Notes under the pieces: generated by a model
Database searches by the model: none
Seen by the model: the letters and a program-made list of their open reading frames with translations, nothing else
Told to the model about the DNA's origin: nothing
DNA from: Thalassococcus sp. S3
GTDB taxonomy: Bacteria; Pseudomonadota; Alphaproteobacteria; Rhodobacterales; Rhodobacteraceae
DNA: 64,000 nt
Assembly: GCF_004216475.1 (NCBI RefSeq)
Contig: NZ_CP022303.1
Coordinates: 3,224,001 to 3,288,000, forward strand
Direction: 5' to 3'
Made by a program: the position numbers and the translations under genes
Shown: one piece after another, positions 42,547 to 52,065 of the stretch
Layout of the letters: each line of letters starts with the position of its first letter
Position numbering within the stretch: the first letter of the stretch is position 1

Positions 42547-43812
42547 ATGAACATCCTCATCCTCGGCAGCGGCGGACGCGAACACGCATTGGCCTGGGCG
42601 GTGAAGCAAAACCCCAAATGCGACCGCTTGATCGTGGCGCCCGGAAATGCGGGGATCGCGCAGATCGCCGATTGCGCAAGCTTGGATATCGAAGATGGCG
42701 GAGCAGTGGCGGTGTTTGCCGAGGAAAACGCCATAGACTTCGTGATTGTCGGGCCGGAGGCCCCGTTGGCCGCAGGGGTGGCCGACCGGCTGAGCGACGC
42801 GGGTGTCGCGGTTTTCGGACCGTCGGCTGCCGCAGCGCAGCTTGAAGCGTCAAAACACTTTACGAAAGAGATCTGCGAAGCGGCCGGCGCGCCGACCGCG
42901 GCTTACGCGCATTTCACCGATCCCGACGCCGCGCGGGCTTACGTGAAAGAGCACGGCGCGCCCATCGTGGTAAAGGCCGATGGCCTTGCGGCGGGCAAAG
43001 GCGTCGTGGTGGCAATGGATGTCGCCACGGCCATGTCCGCGATCGACGACATGTTTGCCGGTGCGTTTGGCGGAGCTGGCGCAGAGGTGGTGATCGAAGA
43101 ATTCATGGAGGGAGAGGAAGCCTCCTTCTTCCTGCTCTGCGACGGAGAGACGGTGCTTCCCATCGGCACAGCGCAGGATCACAAGCGCGTCGGCGAAGGC
43201 GATACCGGCCCCAATACCGGTGGGATGGGCGCTTACTCTCCCGCTCCGGTGCTGGATGATGAGGTCGCACAAAAGGCACTGGACGAGATCATCAAGCCCA
43301 CGGTGGCCGAGATGGCAAGACGCGGCATGCCGTATCGCGGGGTTCTCTATGCCGGTCTCATGATCAAGGACGGCCAGCCCAGGCTGGTGGAATACAATGT
43401 CCGCTTCGGTGATCCGGAATGTCAGGTGCTGATGATGCGGCTGGGCGCGCAGGTCCTTGACCTGATGCAGGCCGCCGCGGAGGGGCGCCTTGCCGACGCG
43501 CGGGTGAACTGGGCCGATGATCACGCCCTGACGGTGGTCATGGCGGCAAATGGCTATCCGGGCAGTTATGAAAAGGGCACGGCCATCGGGGGCCTCGACG
43601 CGCTGGAGGAGAGCAGCTTTGCCATGTGTTTCCACGCGGGTACGCAAAGCTCCGATGAGGGGATCGTCGCAAGTGGAGGTCGGGTTCTCAACGTGACCGC
43701 CCGGGGCGCCACGCTGAAAGAGGCGCGGGATCAAGCCTACGCGATGGTGGAACAGATCGACTGGCCGGGCGGGTTTTACCGCACCGACATTGGCTGGCGC
43801 GCCTTGCGCTGA
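42547..43812 (+). CDS. purD: Phosphoribosylamine--glycine ligase
   Basis: 421 residues, ATP-grasp ligase forming glycinamide ribonucleotide from phosphoribosylamine, glycine and ATP in de novo purine synthesis. It opens MNILILGSGGREHALAWAV; the ATP-grasp core includes KADGLAAGKGVVVAMD and EFMEGEEASFFLLCDGE, and a metal-binding region is FGDPECQ. The ATG at 42547 has GGAG 6 bp upstream, so I reject an upstream start at 42493. It is divergent from xseA. Confidence 0.96.
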   Translation: MNILILGSGGREHALAWAVKQNPKCDRLIVAPGNAGIAQIADCASLDIEDGGAVAVFAEENAIDFVIVGPEAPLAAGVADRLSDAGVAVFGPSAAAAQLEASKHFTKEICEAAGAPTAAYAHFTDPDAARAYVKEHGAPIVVKADGLAAGKGVVVAMDVATAMSAIDDMFAGAFGGAGAEVVIEEFMEGEEASFFLLCDGETVLPIGTAQDHKRVGEGDTGPNTGGMGAYSPAPVLDDEVAQKALDEIIKPTVAEMARRGMPYRGVLYAGLMIKDGQPRLVEYNVRFGDPECQVLMMRLGAQVLDLMQAAAEGRLADARVNWADDHALTVVMAANGYPGSYEKGTAIGGLDALEESSFAMCFHAGTQSSDEGIVASGGRVLNVTARGATLKEARDQAYAMVEQIDWPGGFYRTDIGWRALR

Positions 43813-43900
43813 CGGGCGCGCGCGCTCGGCCCGGCCTCTGGGAAGCATTGGATCCCAGGCAAAGCGCGGTTTCGTGGAAGGTGAATGAAGCGGGCGTCCC

Positions 43901-44662
43901 CTATTCGCAGGACAGCGCGGCAGCAAAGCTGCTGCGGTCTTTGTGGAGACCGATTGGCCGCGTGCTGATCTGGCCGTCCTTCAGTGTGCTGGCCATTATG
44001 TCGGTCCAGGTCGCATCTGCCGTGATGATCTCGGGCCCGGTGCCGCAGTCGCGGATACCTCCGGCGATGTCAGCCTCTCCGATGCGGTGGTTGGTCAGCC
44101 CCGGATGATCGGCGACGGGGACAAGCGCATCGTCTTCGAAGCGCCAGATGCGAAGCGTCTTGGCGAGATGCGGGCGGTCGATATAGGCAATCTCCACCAG
44201 ACCATCCCCATCGAGATCCGATGCACCAAGAGGCGCCAGCCACCGGTTGGTTCTGCCGATATGCGGCGTGGATGCGATCTTGCCCCGCGCGTCGTAAATG
44301 GCAAGGGCCGCGCCAAGCTGTGCCTGCGTCTCGACCACGATAACCTCGTGATCGCCGTCGCCATCGACATCGACCAGTCGCGGCTCCACATCCTCAAACA
44401 CCCGGTCTTCGGGCAGCGTGAAGCGCAGGACGCGACCCTTCACGCGCAAAACAAGCGCGCCATATTCGATCGCATCCCCGAGCACGCCGTGAGCATACCT
44501 TGTCGTTGGCGCGTCATAGCGTGCCTCGATCACGTCGGCGGCGCTGGCCGAACCGGCGATGCCAAGCGCCAGCAACGCCGGCCACAGGCAAAGACGGTTC
44601 AACGCGCGGCGGGCGGATGAGGGCAAGCCTCGCAGCGGCAGACGCCGCGCCCCAACCGGCAC
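43901..44662 (-). CDS. VCBS/FG-GAP-type secreted protein
   Basis: About 253 residues. A long signal peptide with basic N-region (RRALNRLCLWPALLALGIAGSASA) is followed by a beta-propeller-like domain with Ca-binding VDVDGDGDHEVIVVE and ASDLDGDGLVEIAYID repeats, typical of VCBS/FG-GAP proteins. Probably periplasmic. A GTG at 44662, just after the ferredoxin stop, fits better than the ATG at 44710, which would overlap the ferredoxin gene. It follows the ferredoxin gene on the minus strand. Function unknown. Confidence 0.65.
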   Translation of the reverse strand: MPVGARRLPLRGLPSSARRALNRLCLWPALLALGIAGSASAADVIEARYDAPTTRYAHGVLGDAIEYGALVLRVKGRVLRFTLPEDRVFEDVEPRLVDVDGDGDHEVIVVETQAQLGAALAIYDARGKIASTPHIGRTNRWLAPLGASDLDGDGLVEIAYIDRPHLAKTLRIWRFEDDALVPVADHPGLTNHRIGEADIAGGIRDCGTGPEIITADATWTDIMASTLKDGQISTRPIGLHKDRSSFAAALSCE

Positions 44663-44663
44663 C

Positions 44664-45002
<339 letters not shown>

Positions 45003-45179
45003 TCACTTGCGTCCACATCTGTCTAGACAAGCCATTTAGGCCACACCAGCCCCTTTTGCGACCCTTCCGGAGGCGCAAGCTTGCACCAGCGGTTTCTTTC
45101 GTCGATCCCGATCAAGCGAGAGGCTTTCCGGGTCGCTCAAACTGCGCTACCGTCCCGAAAACGTGAATAGATCCCGAGC

Positions 45180-45698
45180 ATGCTCCGCACCCCATTCGCA
45201 ATAGTTCTGGTTGGTCTCGGCCTGACGGGCTGCGCCGGGACAACCGATACCGATGACCCATCCCTGACCGCATATCGCAGCGTCAGCGCCCCGCCGGGGG
45301 CCGCGCCGGGAACCTGCTGGGGAAAGACAACACAACCGGCCATCATTGAAACGATTACCGAACAGATCGTGGTGGAGGCCGAAAAGCGCGACGACGACGG
45401 CACCCTGCTTCGACCGGCCCGCTACCGCACCGAGACCCGTCAGTTGATTGTGCGGGAACGTTCGGAAACCTGGTTCGAAACCCCGTGCGCGGATGCGCTC
45501 ACGCCGGAGTTTCTGTCATCTCTCCAGCGCGCTCTGGCCGCACGCGGCAAGTATTCCGGAGAGATCTCGGGCACGCTCGACGCACGCACGCGCACGGCGA
45601 TCCGGGGCTACCAGCGGGAGGACGGGATAGACAGCCCGGTGCTTTCACTGGCAACGGCCCGTAAGCTCGGGCTTGTCGTCGCCGAACCCATAGACTGA
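45180..45698 (+). CDS. Lipoprotein with peptidoglycan-binding domain
   Basis: 172 residues. A lipobox LGLTGC follows a hydrophobic signal, so it should be lipid-anchored at Cys18. Residues 110-172 form a peptidoglycan-binding_1 domain (LSSLQRALAARGKYSGEISGTLDARTRTAIRGYQREDGID). The middle is a charged segment with TETRQLIVRERSETWFETPC. It should bind peptidoglycan in the outer-membrane inner leaflet. It converges on the degP gene across a hairpin. Confidence 0.8.
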   Translation: MLRTPFAIVLVGLGLTGCAGTTDTDDPSLTAYRSVSAPPGAAPGTCWGKTTQPAIIETITEQIVVEAEKRDDDGTLLRPARYRTETRQLIVRERSETWFETPCADALTPEFLSSLQRALAARGKYSGEISGTLDARTRTAIRGYQREDGIDSPVLSLATARKLGLVVAEPID

Positions 45699-45713
45699 GT
45701 GGATGAAACGAAA

Positions 45714-45740
45714 CATGCGCGCCGCATTGCAGCGCGCATG
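45714..45740. terminator. Bidirectional hairpin between lipoprotein and degP genes
   Basis: Arms CATGCGCGC (45714-45722) and GCGCGCATG (45732-45740) form a perfect 9-bp stem with a 9-nt loop in the 61-bp convergent gap. There is no T-tract; the position suggests termination in both directions. Confidence 0.5.
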
Positions 45741-45759
45741 AAGATGTTGCTGACGGATC

Positions 45760-47244
45760 CTATTCTTCGAGACCCAGTGCCACAAAGCGCGGATCACCGT
45801 CGCGCCGCACCAAGAGAAGCAGCGATTTCCGACCGGCATCGCGTGCTTCCTCGATCCGGTCATCCAGGGCTGCCAGGGTCGACAGTTTCTGCTGACCCGC
45901 TTCGGTGATCAGATCGCCCGCACGCAAGCCCTTCTCAAAGGCTTCGGAGGTTTCGTCGATCTCGGTCACCACCAGACCTTCGGCACTGTCGGCAAGGCCA
46001 AGTTGGGAGCGCAGTTCGTCGTTGAGCACGCTGAGTGTCAGGCCAAGAACGGACTTCTCGTTCTCAATCGCCTCGGGAGCGGTCATTGCCGCAGGCACCT
46101 CGCGCTCGGCATCTTCACGACGGCCCAGCGTCACGCGAACAGTTTGCGTATTGCCTTCGCGGAACACCACGACGCGCACCGCTTTGCCGACCTCGGTGTT
46201 GCCGACCTGGCGGACAAGCCCTCTTGTGTCGCTGACGTCACGACCATCGAAACTCAGAATGACGTCTCCGGCAAGAAGGCCCGCATCCTTGGCCGGTCCG
46301 TCCGGCACATCGGTGATCAAGGCACCGGACGCACGTTCCAGGCCCATCGCCTCGGCCACGTCGTCGGTCACGTCCTGAATACGCACACCCAACCAGCCAC
46401 GGCGGGTTTCACCGAATTGGCGCAGCTGATCCACGACGCTTGTCACCACGTTGGAGGCCATGGAAAAACCGATCCCGATGGATCCCCCATTGGGCGACAG
46501 GATGGCAGTGTTCACGCCGATCACGTCACCGCTCATGTTAAAGAGCGGCCCGCCCGAATTACCACGGTTGATCGCGGCATCGGTCTGGATGTAGTCGTCA
46601 TAGCTTCCGCTCAGAGCCCGGTTGCGGGCCGACACGATCCCGGCGGAGACCGAAAATCCCTGCCCCAGCGGGTTCCCCATTGCGATCACCCAGTCCCCGA
46701 CACGTGCCGTGTCACTGTCGCCGAAACTGACGAAACGCAGCGGATTATCCGCTTCGACCTTCAGAAGCGCGATATCGGTGTTCGGATCGGTTCCAACGAC
46801 TTCGGCCGGCAAGCGTTCTGTCGGCTGGCCTTCGCCCGGGAAGAACTCGATCAGGATCTCGTCCGCGCCTTCGATCACGTGGTTGTTGGTAACGACATAA
46901 CCGTCTTCGGAGATCACGAAACCCGATCCCAGAGCCGAAGAGCGGCGTGGCCGGTTACCGTCATTGTTGCGATCCTGAAATTCCCGAAAGAAATCCTCGA
47001 ACGGCGATCCTTCCGGCACGATCCCCTGCGGACCGGTGCGGCCTTCGACAACGGTCGATGTCGTGATATTCACAACCGCCGGGCTGATCTGTTCGGCCAG
47101 CGGTGCAAGGCTTTCTGGCCGGGCTTGTGCTGCGATGGCCTGGACCAGCAGGACCGCGAAGGCCAGTAGACCCATCCAGAACACCCGGTGAACCGGGCGC
47201 AGTGCCTCCGCATGACGGGCGCGTGCGATTGGCTGAGGCTTCAT
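45760..47244 (-). CDS. degP: DegP/DegQ-type periplasmic serine protease
   Basis: 494 residues from the ATG at 47244, which has AAGGAG upstream. It has an N-terminal hydrophobic signal (VFWMGLLAFAVLLVQAIAAQA), a trypsin-like domain with catalytic His in VVTNNHVIEG, Asp in NTDIALLKV and Ser in RGNSGGPLF, and two PDZ domains (about 280-370 and 395-490). It degrades or chaperones misfolded periplasmic proteins. It is the last gene of the rpiA to degP run, with a 165-bp gap after the DUF2065 gene that may hold a separate promoter. The longer frame upstream is not needed. Confidence 0.93.
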   Translation of the reverse strand: MKPQPIARARHAEALRPVHRVFWMGLLAFAVLLVQAIAAQARPESLAPLAEQISPAVVNITTSTVVEGRTGPQGIVPEGSPFEDFFREFQDRNNDGNRPRRSSALGSGFVISEDGYVVTNNHVIEGADEILIEFFPGEGQPTERLPAEVVGTDPNTDIALLKVEADNPLRFVSFGDSDTARVGDWVIAMGNPLGQGFSVSAGIVSARNRALSGSYDDYIQTDAAINRGNSGGPLFNMSGDVIGVNTAILSPNGGSIGIGFSMASNVVTSVVDQLRQFGETRRGWLGVRIQDVTDDVAEAMGLERASGALITDVPDGPAKDAGLLAGDVILSFDGRDVSDTRGLVRQVGNTEVGKAVRVVVFREGNTQTVRVTLGRREDAEREVPAAMTAPEAIENEKSVLGLTLSVLNDELRSQLGLADSAEGLVVTEIDETSEAFEKGLRAGDLITEAGQQKLSTLAALDDRIEEARDAGRKSLLLLVRRDGDPRFVALGLEE

Positions 47245-47409
47245 CCTCTTCTCCTTGGCAAATTCGTTTTGCGACGTCCGAAAGACGCCACTTGTCCTAG
47301 TCATGGTGCATCTAGGCAGCACGATCATCAATAACAAAGGTGGTGCGGGATCGCGCGGTTTCAATTGGATGTGATGGACGCGTGACAGAGCTGCATACGG
47401 CGCGCGCCT

Positions 47410-47616
47410 CTAAAACGGCAGTCCGGGGCCGATCTGCTCGGCGATCCAGATCAGCAGAAGTCCGGTCACGAGCGCCAGCGCCCCCACCTGCCGACGCGCT
47501 GTTTCCGGCAGCATGCGCAGGGCATCCAGCATCCGCTCGATAAGCGAAGGGGCCAGCAGATATGCCAGCCCCTCCACAATAAGCACCAGCCCGAGGGCCA
47601 GAAAGATCAGGGTCAT
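47410..47616 (-). CDS. DUF2065 family small membrane protein
   Basis: 68 residues, two hydrophobic segments (LIFLALGLVLIVEGLAYLL and VGALALVTGLLLIWIA). This is the YjeT/DUF2065 family, found next to hflC in many proteobacteria. It overlaps the end of hflC by 4 bp (ATGA), so it is translationally coupled. Function is unknown. Confidence 0.85.
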   Translation of the reverse strand: MTLIFLALGLVLIVEGLAYLLAPSLIERMLDALRMLPETARRQVGALALVTGLLLIWIAEQIGPGLPF

Positions 47617-48500
47617 CGGCCTGCGGTGGTCGTGGCCCCGGAAATGCCGTTTGGCGACCTCAGATAGTTAAAGAACTCCGAGTCAGGCGAAAGAACCATG
47701 GTGGAGTTCTGGCCCTGCAAAGCCCTCTGGTAAGCGGTGAGCGAGCGATAGAACTCAAAGAAATCACGGTCCTGACCAAAGGCCTGTGCAAAGATCGAGT
47801 TTCGCCGGGCATCCGCCTCACCACGAATGATCTCGGCCTGCCGCTGAGCATCCGACACAAGCTCGACTACGGTCCGATCCGCCTGGGCGCGCACCCGTTG
47901 GGCCGCCTCGTTACCGCGGGCCCGTTCATCTGTCGCTTCCCGTTCCCGTTCTGCGATCATCCGTTCGAATGTCGCTTCGAGGTTCTGGGACGGCAGGTCG
48001 GTCCGTTTCAGACGCACGTCGATGATCTCCACCCCCAGCGCGCGCGCCTCGGCGATCGCGTTGTTCCGAATGCGAAGCATCAGAGCAGCCCGGTCGCTCG
48101 ACAGGATATCGTCGGAGGCGACAGACCCCAGGATCTCACGCAGCTCGGCGCGCAGGATCGAATCGAGCCGGCTTTCAGCGGTTGTGATCCCGCCCACACC
48201 GACGGCCTGTCGGAACTGGTTCACATCGACGATGCGATAGCGCGCGAACGCATCCACCACGAGCCGGCGATCGTCGAGTGGCGTGATCTCAAGCGGGTCG
48301 ATGTCCCGGCTCAGGATCCGGTCGTCATAGCGCACAACCTCCTGAATGACCGGGATTTTAAACGCCAGGCCAGGCTCTTCCTTCACCATGACCACACGAC
48401 CGAATTGCAGCACCAACGCCTTTTCACGCTCATCCACGATGAAGATCGCCGACATGCCGGTGAGGACAAAAACGACAACAAGAATAATCAGATAGCGCAT
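47613..48500 (-). CDS. hflC: HflC, subunit of the HflKC membrane complex
   Basis: 295 residues with an N-terminal transmembrane segment (LIILVVVFVLTGMSAIFIV) and an SPFH/band 7 domain (REKALVLQFGRVVMVKEEPGLAFKIP). The C-terminal part has a coiled-coil region rich in E, R and A. HflC with HflK forms a cage around the FtsH protease and modulates membrane protein turnover. The start overlaps the hflK stop by one base (TGATG), and DUF2065 follows with a 4-bp overlap. Confidence 0.95.
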   Translation of the reverse strand: MRYLIILVVVFVLTGMSAIFIVDEREKALVLQFGRVVMVKEEPGLAFKIPVIQEVVRYDDRILSRDIDPLEITPLDDRRLVVDAFARYRIVDVNQFRQAVGVGGITTAESRLDSILRAELREILGSVASDDILSSDRAALMLRIRNNAIAEARALGVEIIDVRLKRTDLPSQNLEATFERMIAEREREATDERARGNEAAQRVRAQADRTVVELVSDAQRQAEIIRGEADARRNSIFAQAFGQDRDFFEFYRSLTAYQRALQGQNSTMVLSPDSEFFNYLRSPNGISGATTTAGR

Positions 48501-49648
48501 CAGTTCGATCCTCCTGCGCGGCGCAGTTCGTTAAGCGGCAGGTACGGCACGACGCCTTGAGTGCCACCCTGACCATTCTCGTCCAGAATGATCTTGTCGA
48601 TGCGGCCCAACACCTCCTCCATCGTTTCCAGATAGAGGCGCTTGCGCGTCACCTCGGGCGCTTGCTCATATTCGCCGAGAACGGCGAGGAAGCGGCTGGC
48701 TTCACCTTCGGCCTCATTCACAACGCGCGCGCGATATCCTTCGGCTTCCTCCAGAAGCTGGGCCGCCTCACCACGCGCTTCGGCGAGAACACGGTTGGCA
48801 TAGGCATCGGCCACGTTCTGCAGACGATCCCGCTCCTGTTCGGCGGCTTGCACGTCACGGAAGGCGTCAATCACAGAGGCCGGCGGGTCAGCTTTGTCAA
48901 AGTTCACCCGGATGATGTTCACGCCGCTGTCATAACTGTCGAGCGTTGACTGGATCAGCTCCTGCAGACGGCTGGCGATGATACCGCGGTCCCGGTTGAG
49001 GATCGGTGCAAGATCGGACTGGGCGATAATCTCGCGCATCGCGGATTCGGATACGGCCCGGATCGTGGAGCGTGCATCGCGCAGGTTGAACAGGAATTTC
49101 GCGGGATCGTTGATGTTCCAGACGACCTGGAAGTCGATATCGACGATGTTCTCGTCACCCGTGAGCATCAGCCCGGCATCCGTGCCGCGCCCGCCCACAC
49201 CGATATCTTCGGTCTGTTCCCGGGTCACCGGGATGACTTCGGCCGTTACGATCGGCCAGGGGGCGAAATTCAGGCCCGGATTGCCAATCGCCGAAAACTC
49301 ACCGAGGAAAAGCTCCACCGACTGTTCTTCGGGTCGTACCGTGTAAAAGCTGCGCAACCCCCAAAGGACGACCAGCAACAGGATCGCGATGATGATCGTG
49401 CCGCGGGTCAGGAACGGACTGCCGCCGCCCTGGCCGCGTCCGCCACCACCCTGACCGGTTCCACCGCGACCGCCCATGAGCACGCGCAGCTGTTCCTGGC
49501 CTTTTTTCATCAGCTCGTCGATTTCGGGGATCTGAGGCCCATCGCCTTCGGGGCGGCGTCCTCCGCCACCTCCTTCGTTGTTGCCTCTGTTTCCTCCACC
49601 GCCGGAAGAACCGCCGCCCCCCCAGGGGCCGCCGTTGTTGCCTGCCAT
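48500..49648 (-). CDS. hflK: HflK, subunit of the HflKC membrane complex
   Basis: 382 residues. The N-terminal 80 are very Gly-rich (NNGGPWGGGGSSGGGGN) with low complexity, followed by one transmembrane segment (TIIIAILLLVVLWGL) and the SPFH domain (YTVRPEEQSVELFLGEF). The helical C-terminus is Ala/Glu-rich. HflK pairs with HflC. It follows gor (gap 70 bp) and overlaps hflC by one base. The Gly-rich N-terminus is usual for the family. Confidence 0.95.
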   Translation of the reverse strand: MAGNNGGPWGGGGSSGGGGNRGNNEGGGGGRRPEGDGPQIPEIDELMKKGQEQLRVLMGGRGGTGQGGGGRGQGGGSPFLTRGTIIIAILLLVVLWGLRSFYTVRPEEQSVELFLGEFSAIGNPGLNFAPWPIVTAEVIPVTREQTEDIGVGGRGTDAGLMLTGDENIVDIDFQVVWNINDPAKFLFNLRDARSTIRAVSESAMREIIAQSDLAPILNRDRGIIASRLQELIQSTLDSYDSGVNIIRVNFDKADPPASVIDAFRDVQAAEQERDRLQNVADAYANRVLAEARGEAAQLLEEAEGYRARVVNEAEGEASRFLAVLGEYEQAPEVTRKRLYLETMEEVLGRIDKIILDENGQGGTQGVVPYLPLNELRRAGGSN

Positions 49649-49718
49649 ATGTATTAGTCCCCTCTCATGCCGCGTACTAGCGGCGTCGTGTTGTAACCTG
49701 TGCGTTGACCAATGAAAT

Positions 49719-51194
49719 TCAAGCCGTACTCACGGGGGTTTTCATTGTCACGATTTCTTCGGACATAGTGGGATGTACCGCCACTGTCCGATCAAAATCC
49801 TCTTTTGTCGCACCCATTTTGACGGCGATCCCCGCAAGCTGAATCATCTCGCCGGCATTTGGCGCCACGATGTGGCATCCCAGGATCTTCCGCGTCTCTA
49901 CGCTGACCACTAGCTTCATCAACACCCTGTCGGTGCGTCCGGCAAAGGCCGTCTGCATCGGGCGAAAGCTCGTGCAATAGATCTCTACCGGCTCCTGTTC
50001 GCGCGCGTCCTCTTCGCTCAGCCCGATCGTTCCCATCTCGGGCTGTGTGAAGATCGCGCTTGGGATGAGATCGTGGTCGACGGGTGTCGGGTTGCCCTTG
50101 AACACGGTTTCGACAAACGCCATGCCCTCGCGGATGGCGACAGGCGTCAGGTTTACGCGATCGGTCACATCCCCGATGGCAAAGACCGAAGGCACGGCGG
50201 TCTGGCTATATTCATCAACCTCGACCTCTCCACGTCGGCCAAGTTTCACGCCGATCTGCTCAAGGCCCATATCTGACGTGTTGGGATCGCGCCCTGTCGC
50301 GAAAAGAACGGCATCGAAAACCTTTTCGCGACCGTTGGTGGCCTTCACCCAGATCGGCCCTCCGCGTTCTGCGGATTGCGACCCGGATTGCCGCTCGGCG
50401 ACTGCGGCGATGTCCTGGGATGACGCGCCCATCGCCGCGTCCGACCCGGTGCCGGTATTCGAGATCGTGTGATCGTCCGAAGCCGGGGCCATCTCCACGA
50501 TATTCGTCCCTGTTCTCAGGTCGATGCCCCGCTCGCGCATGGATTCTGCAATCAGCCCGCGCGCTTCCTCGTCGAAACCGCGCAGGATCTGTGCGCCACG
50601 ATAGTATTGTGTCACCTCGACACCCAAACCATGCAGGATGCAGGCAAATTCGCATGCGATATAGCCGCCGCCGATGATCAGGATCGACTTCGGCAGGCTC
50701 TCCAGATGAAAAATGTCGTCCGAAACAATGCCCAGCTCGGCGTTCGCGATGGCCGGGCGGACCGGGTGACCGCCCGTGGCAACCAGAATGTGCTTGGCCG
50801 TCTTGGTTTCGCCGGTGCTCAGCTCGATCGTATGCGCATCCTTCAGAACCGCCCGCGCGTCGAAGGTTTCGACACCCGATTGCGCCAGCAGACTGCGATA
50901 AACGCCTTCCAGCCGGTCAAGCTCGCTGTTCAGACGCGTGCGAAAGCTTTGCCAGTCAAATGGCCCGTCCCTGAGTTCCCAGCCATAGGCTTTGGCATCG
51001 GCGACAACCTCGTTGTATTCAGAGGCGAAGACCATGAGCTTTTTGGGCACGCAGCCGCGGATCACGCAGGTTCCACCGTAGCGATCCATTTCCGCCAGGG
51101 CGACCTTGGCGCCCGCATCTCCCGCCGCGACACGGGCCGCGCGCACGCCGCCTGAGCCGCCGCCGATGACGAACAGATCATAATCAAAGCTCAT
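49719..51194 (-). CDS. gor: Glutathione-disulfide reductase with an internal insertion
   Basis: 491 residues. FAD is bound by IGGGSGGVRAAR, the redox disulfide is GGTCVIRGCVPKK (Cys43 and Cys48), NADPH binding has GGGYIACEFA and the Arg pair of YYRGAQILR, and the C-terminal dimerisation domain ends with VAVHPTMSEEIVTM. It reduces GSSG to GSH. About 38 residues at 238-280 (TISNTGTGSDAAMGASSQD... region) are an insertion not usual in the family, Ser/Ala/Gln-rich, inside the NADPH domain. It follows rpiA by 9 bp and precedes hflK. Confidence 0.92.
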   Translation of the reverse strand: MSFDYDLFVIGGGSGGVRAARVAAGDAGAKVALAEMDRYGGTCVIRGCVPKKLMVFASEYNEVVADAKAYGWELRDGPFDWQSFRTRLNSELDRLEGVYRSLLAQSGVETFDARAVLKDAHTIELSTGETKTAKHILVATGGHPVRPAIANAELGIVSDDIFHLESLPKSILIIGGGYIACEFACILHGLGVEVTQYYRGAQILRGFDEEARGLIAESMRERGIDLRTGTNIVEMAPASDDHTISNTGTGSDAAMGASSQDIAAVAERQSGSQSAERGGPIWVKATNGREKVFDAVLFATGRDPNTSDMGLEQIGVKLGRRGEVEVDEYSQTAVPSVFAIGDVTDRVNLTPVAIREGMAFVETVFKGNPTPVDHDLIPSAIFTQPEMGTIGLSEEDAREQEPVEIYCTSFRPMQTAFAGRTDRVLMKLVVSVETRKILGCHIVAPNAGEMIQLAGIAVKMGATKEDFDRTVAVHPTMSEEIVTMKTPVSTA

Positions 51195-51203
51195 AAGAGA
51201 TCC

Positions 51204-51992
51204 TTAATCCGCCAGATCGGTGAAAAGATTGTCCGTTTCGACAAAATCCAGCCGATCATGCTCTATTGTGCCTTCATTGATGTCGCGCAATTCGACCCGG
51301 CCGTCGCCGTAGCCAATCACAACGGTGTCACAGATATCGATGAAGAGACCGTTTTCAACCACGCCGGGCATCTGGTTCAGCACCATCGCCAATTGGCGGG
51401 CGTTGCCGATCCGGTTGAGGTGCAGATCCAGGATGTGATTGCCCTCATCCGTGATGAACGGTGTCTCTCCATTCATTCTGAGCGACGCTGACCGGCCAAG
51501 CACATCCATCGAGATCAGCGTTTCCTCGATCAAGGCCTGTGTCGTCTGCCAGCCAAAGGGGATCACCTCCACCGGCAGGGGAAAGGCGCCCAACGCCTCC
51601 ACCTCTTTGCCGATATCGGCGATCACAATCATGCGATCCGACGCCGTGGCGACAATCTTCTCCTGCAGCAGCGCGCCGCCCCCTCCCTTGATCAGGTTCA
51701 GGTCGCCGTCAAATTCATCCGCGCCGTCGATCGTCAGGTCGAGCCAGCGGGCCTCGTCAAGAGAGATCACCTCGATCCCGACCTCGCGCGCCAATTGCGC
51801 CGTTCGCGTAGATGTCGGCACCCCTTTGATCCTCAGACCATCGTCCCGCACCATCTCTCCCAGGCACCGCACCAGCCATGCCGCTGTGCTTCCCGTACCC
51901 AATCCAACGCGCATTCCGTTCTCAACGAACCCGGCCGCCCGCTTCGCGGCCACGAATTTCGCTTTGTCGATGGGCGATAGCTCTCCGCTCAT
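51204..51992 (-). CDS. rpiA: Ribose-5-phosphate isomerase A
   Basis: 262 residues. It has the RpiA motifs VGLGTGSTAAWLV near residue 29, the DGADEFDGDLNLIKGGGGALLQEKIVA core, and the late GVVENGLFIDICDTVVIG. It interconverts ribose-5-phosphate and ribulose-5-phosphate. It leads the run rpiA, gor, hflK, hflC, DUF2065, degP. The gor start is 9 bp after its stop. Confidence 0.95.
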   Translation of the reverse strand: MSGELSPIDKAKFVAAKRAAGFVENGMRVGLGTGSTAAWLVRCLGEMVRDDGLRIKGVPTSTRTAQLAREVGIEVISLDEARWLDLTIDGADEFDGDLNLIKGGGGALLQEKIVATASDRMIVIADIGKEVEALGAFPLPVEVIPFGWQTTQALIEETLISMDVLGRSASLRMNGETPFITDEGNHILDLHLNRIGNARQLAMVLNQMPGVVENGLFIDICDTVVIGYGDGRVELRDINEGTIEHDRLDFVETDNLFTDLAD

Positions 51993-52065
51993 TCAGCCGA
52001 CTCCGATCGTTTCGCGCATTTATAGGGAATGAGACGACCAAGTGCGAGGGGGGTCATGCGTGCCC

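Noticed and set aside
46003..47169. A 388-codon plus-strand frame
   Set aside because: Antisense of the DegP-type protease gene, whose triad and PDZ domains are clear.
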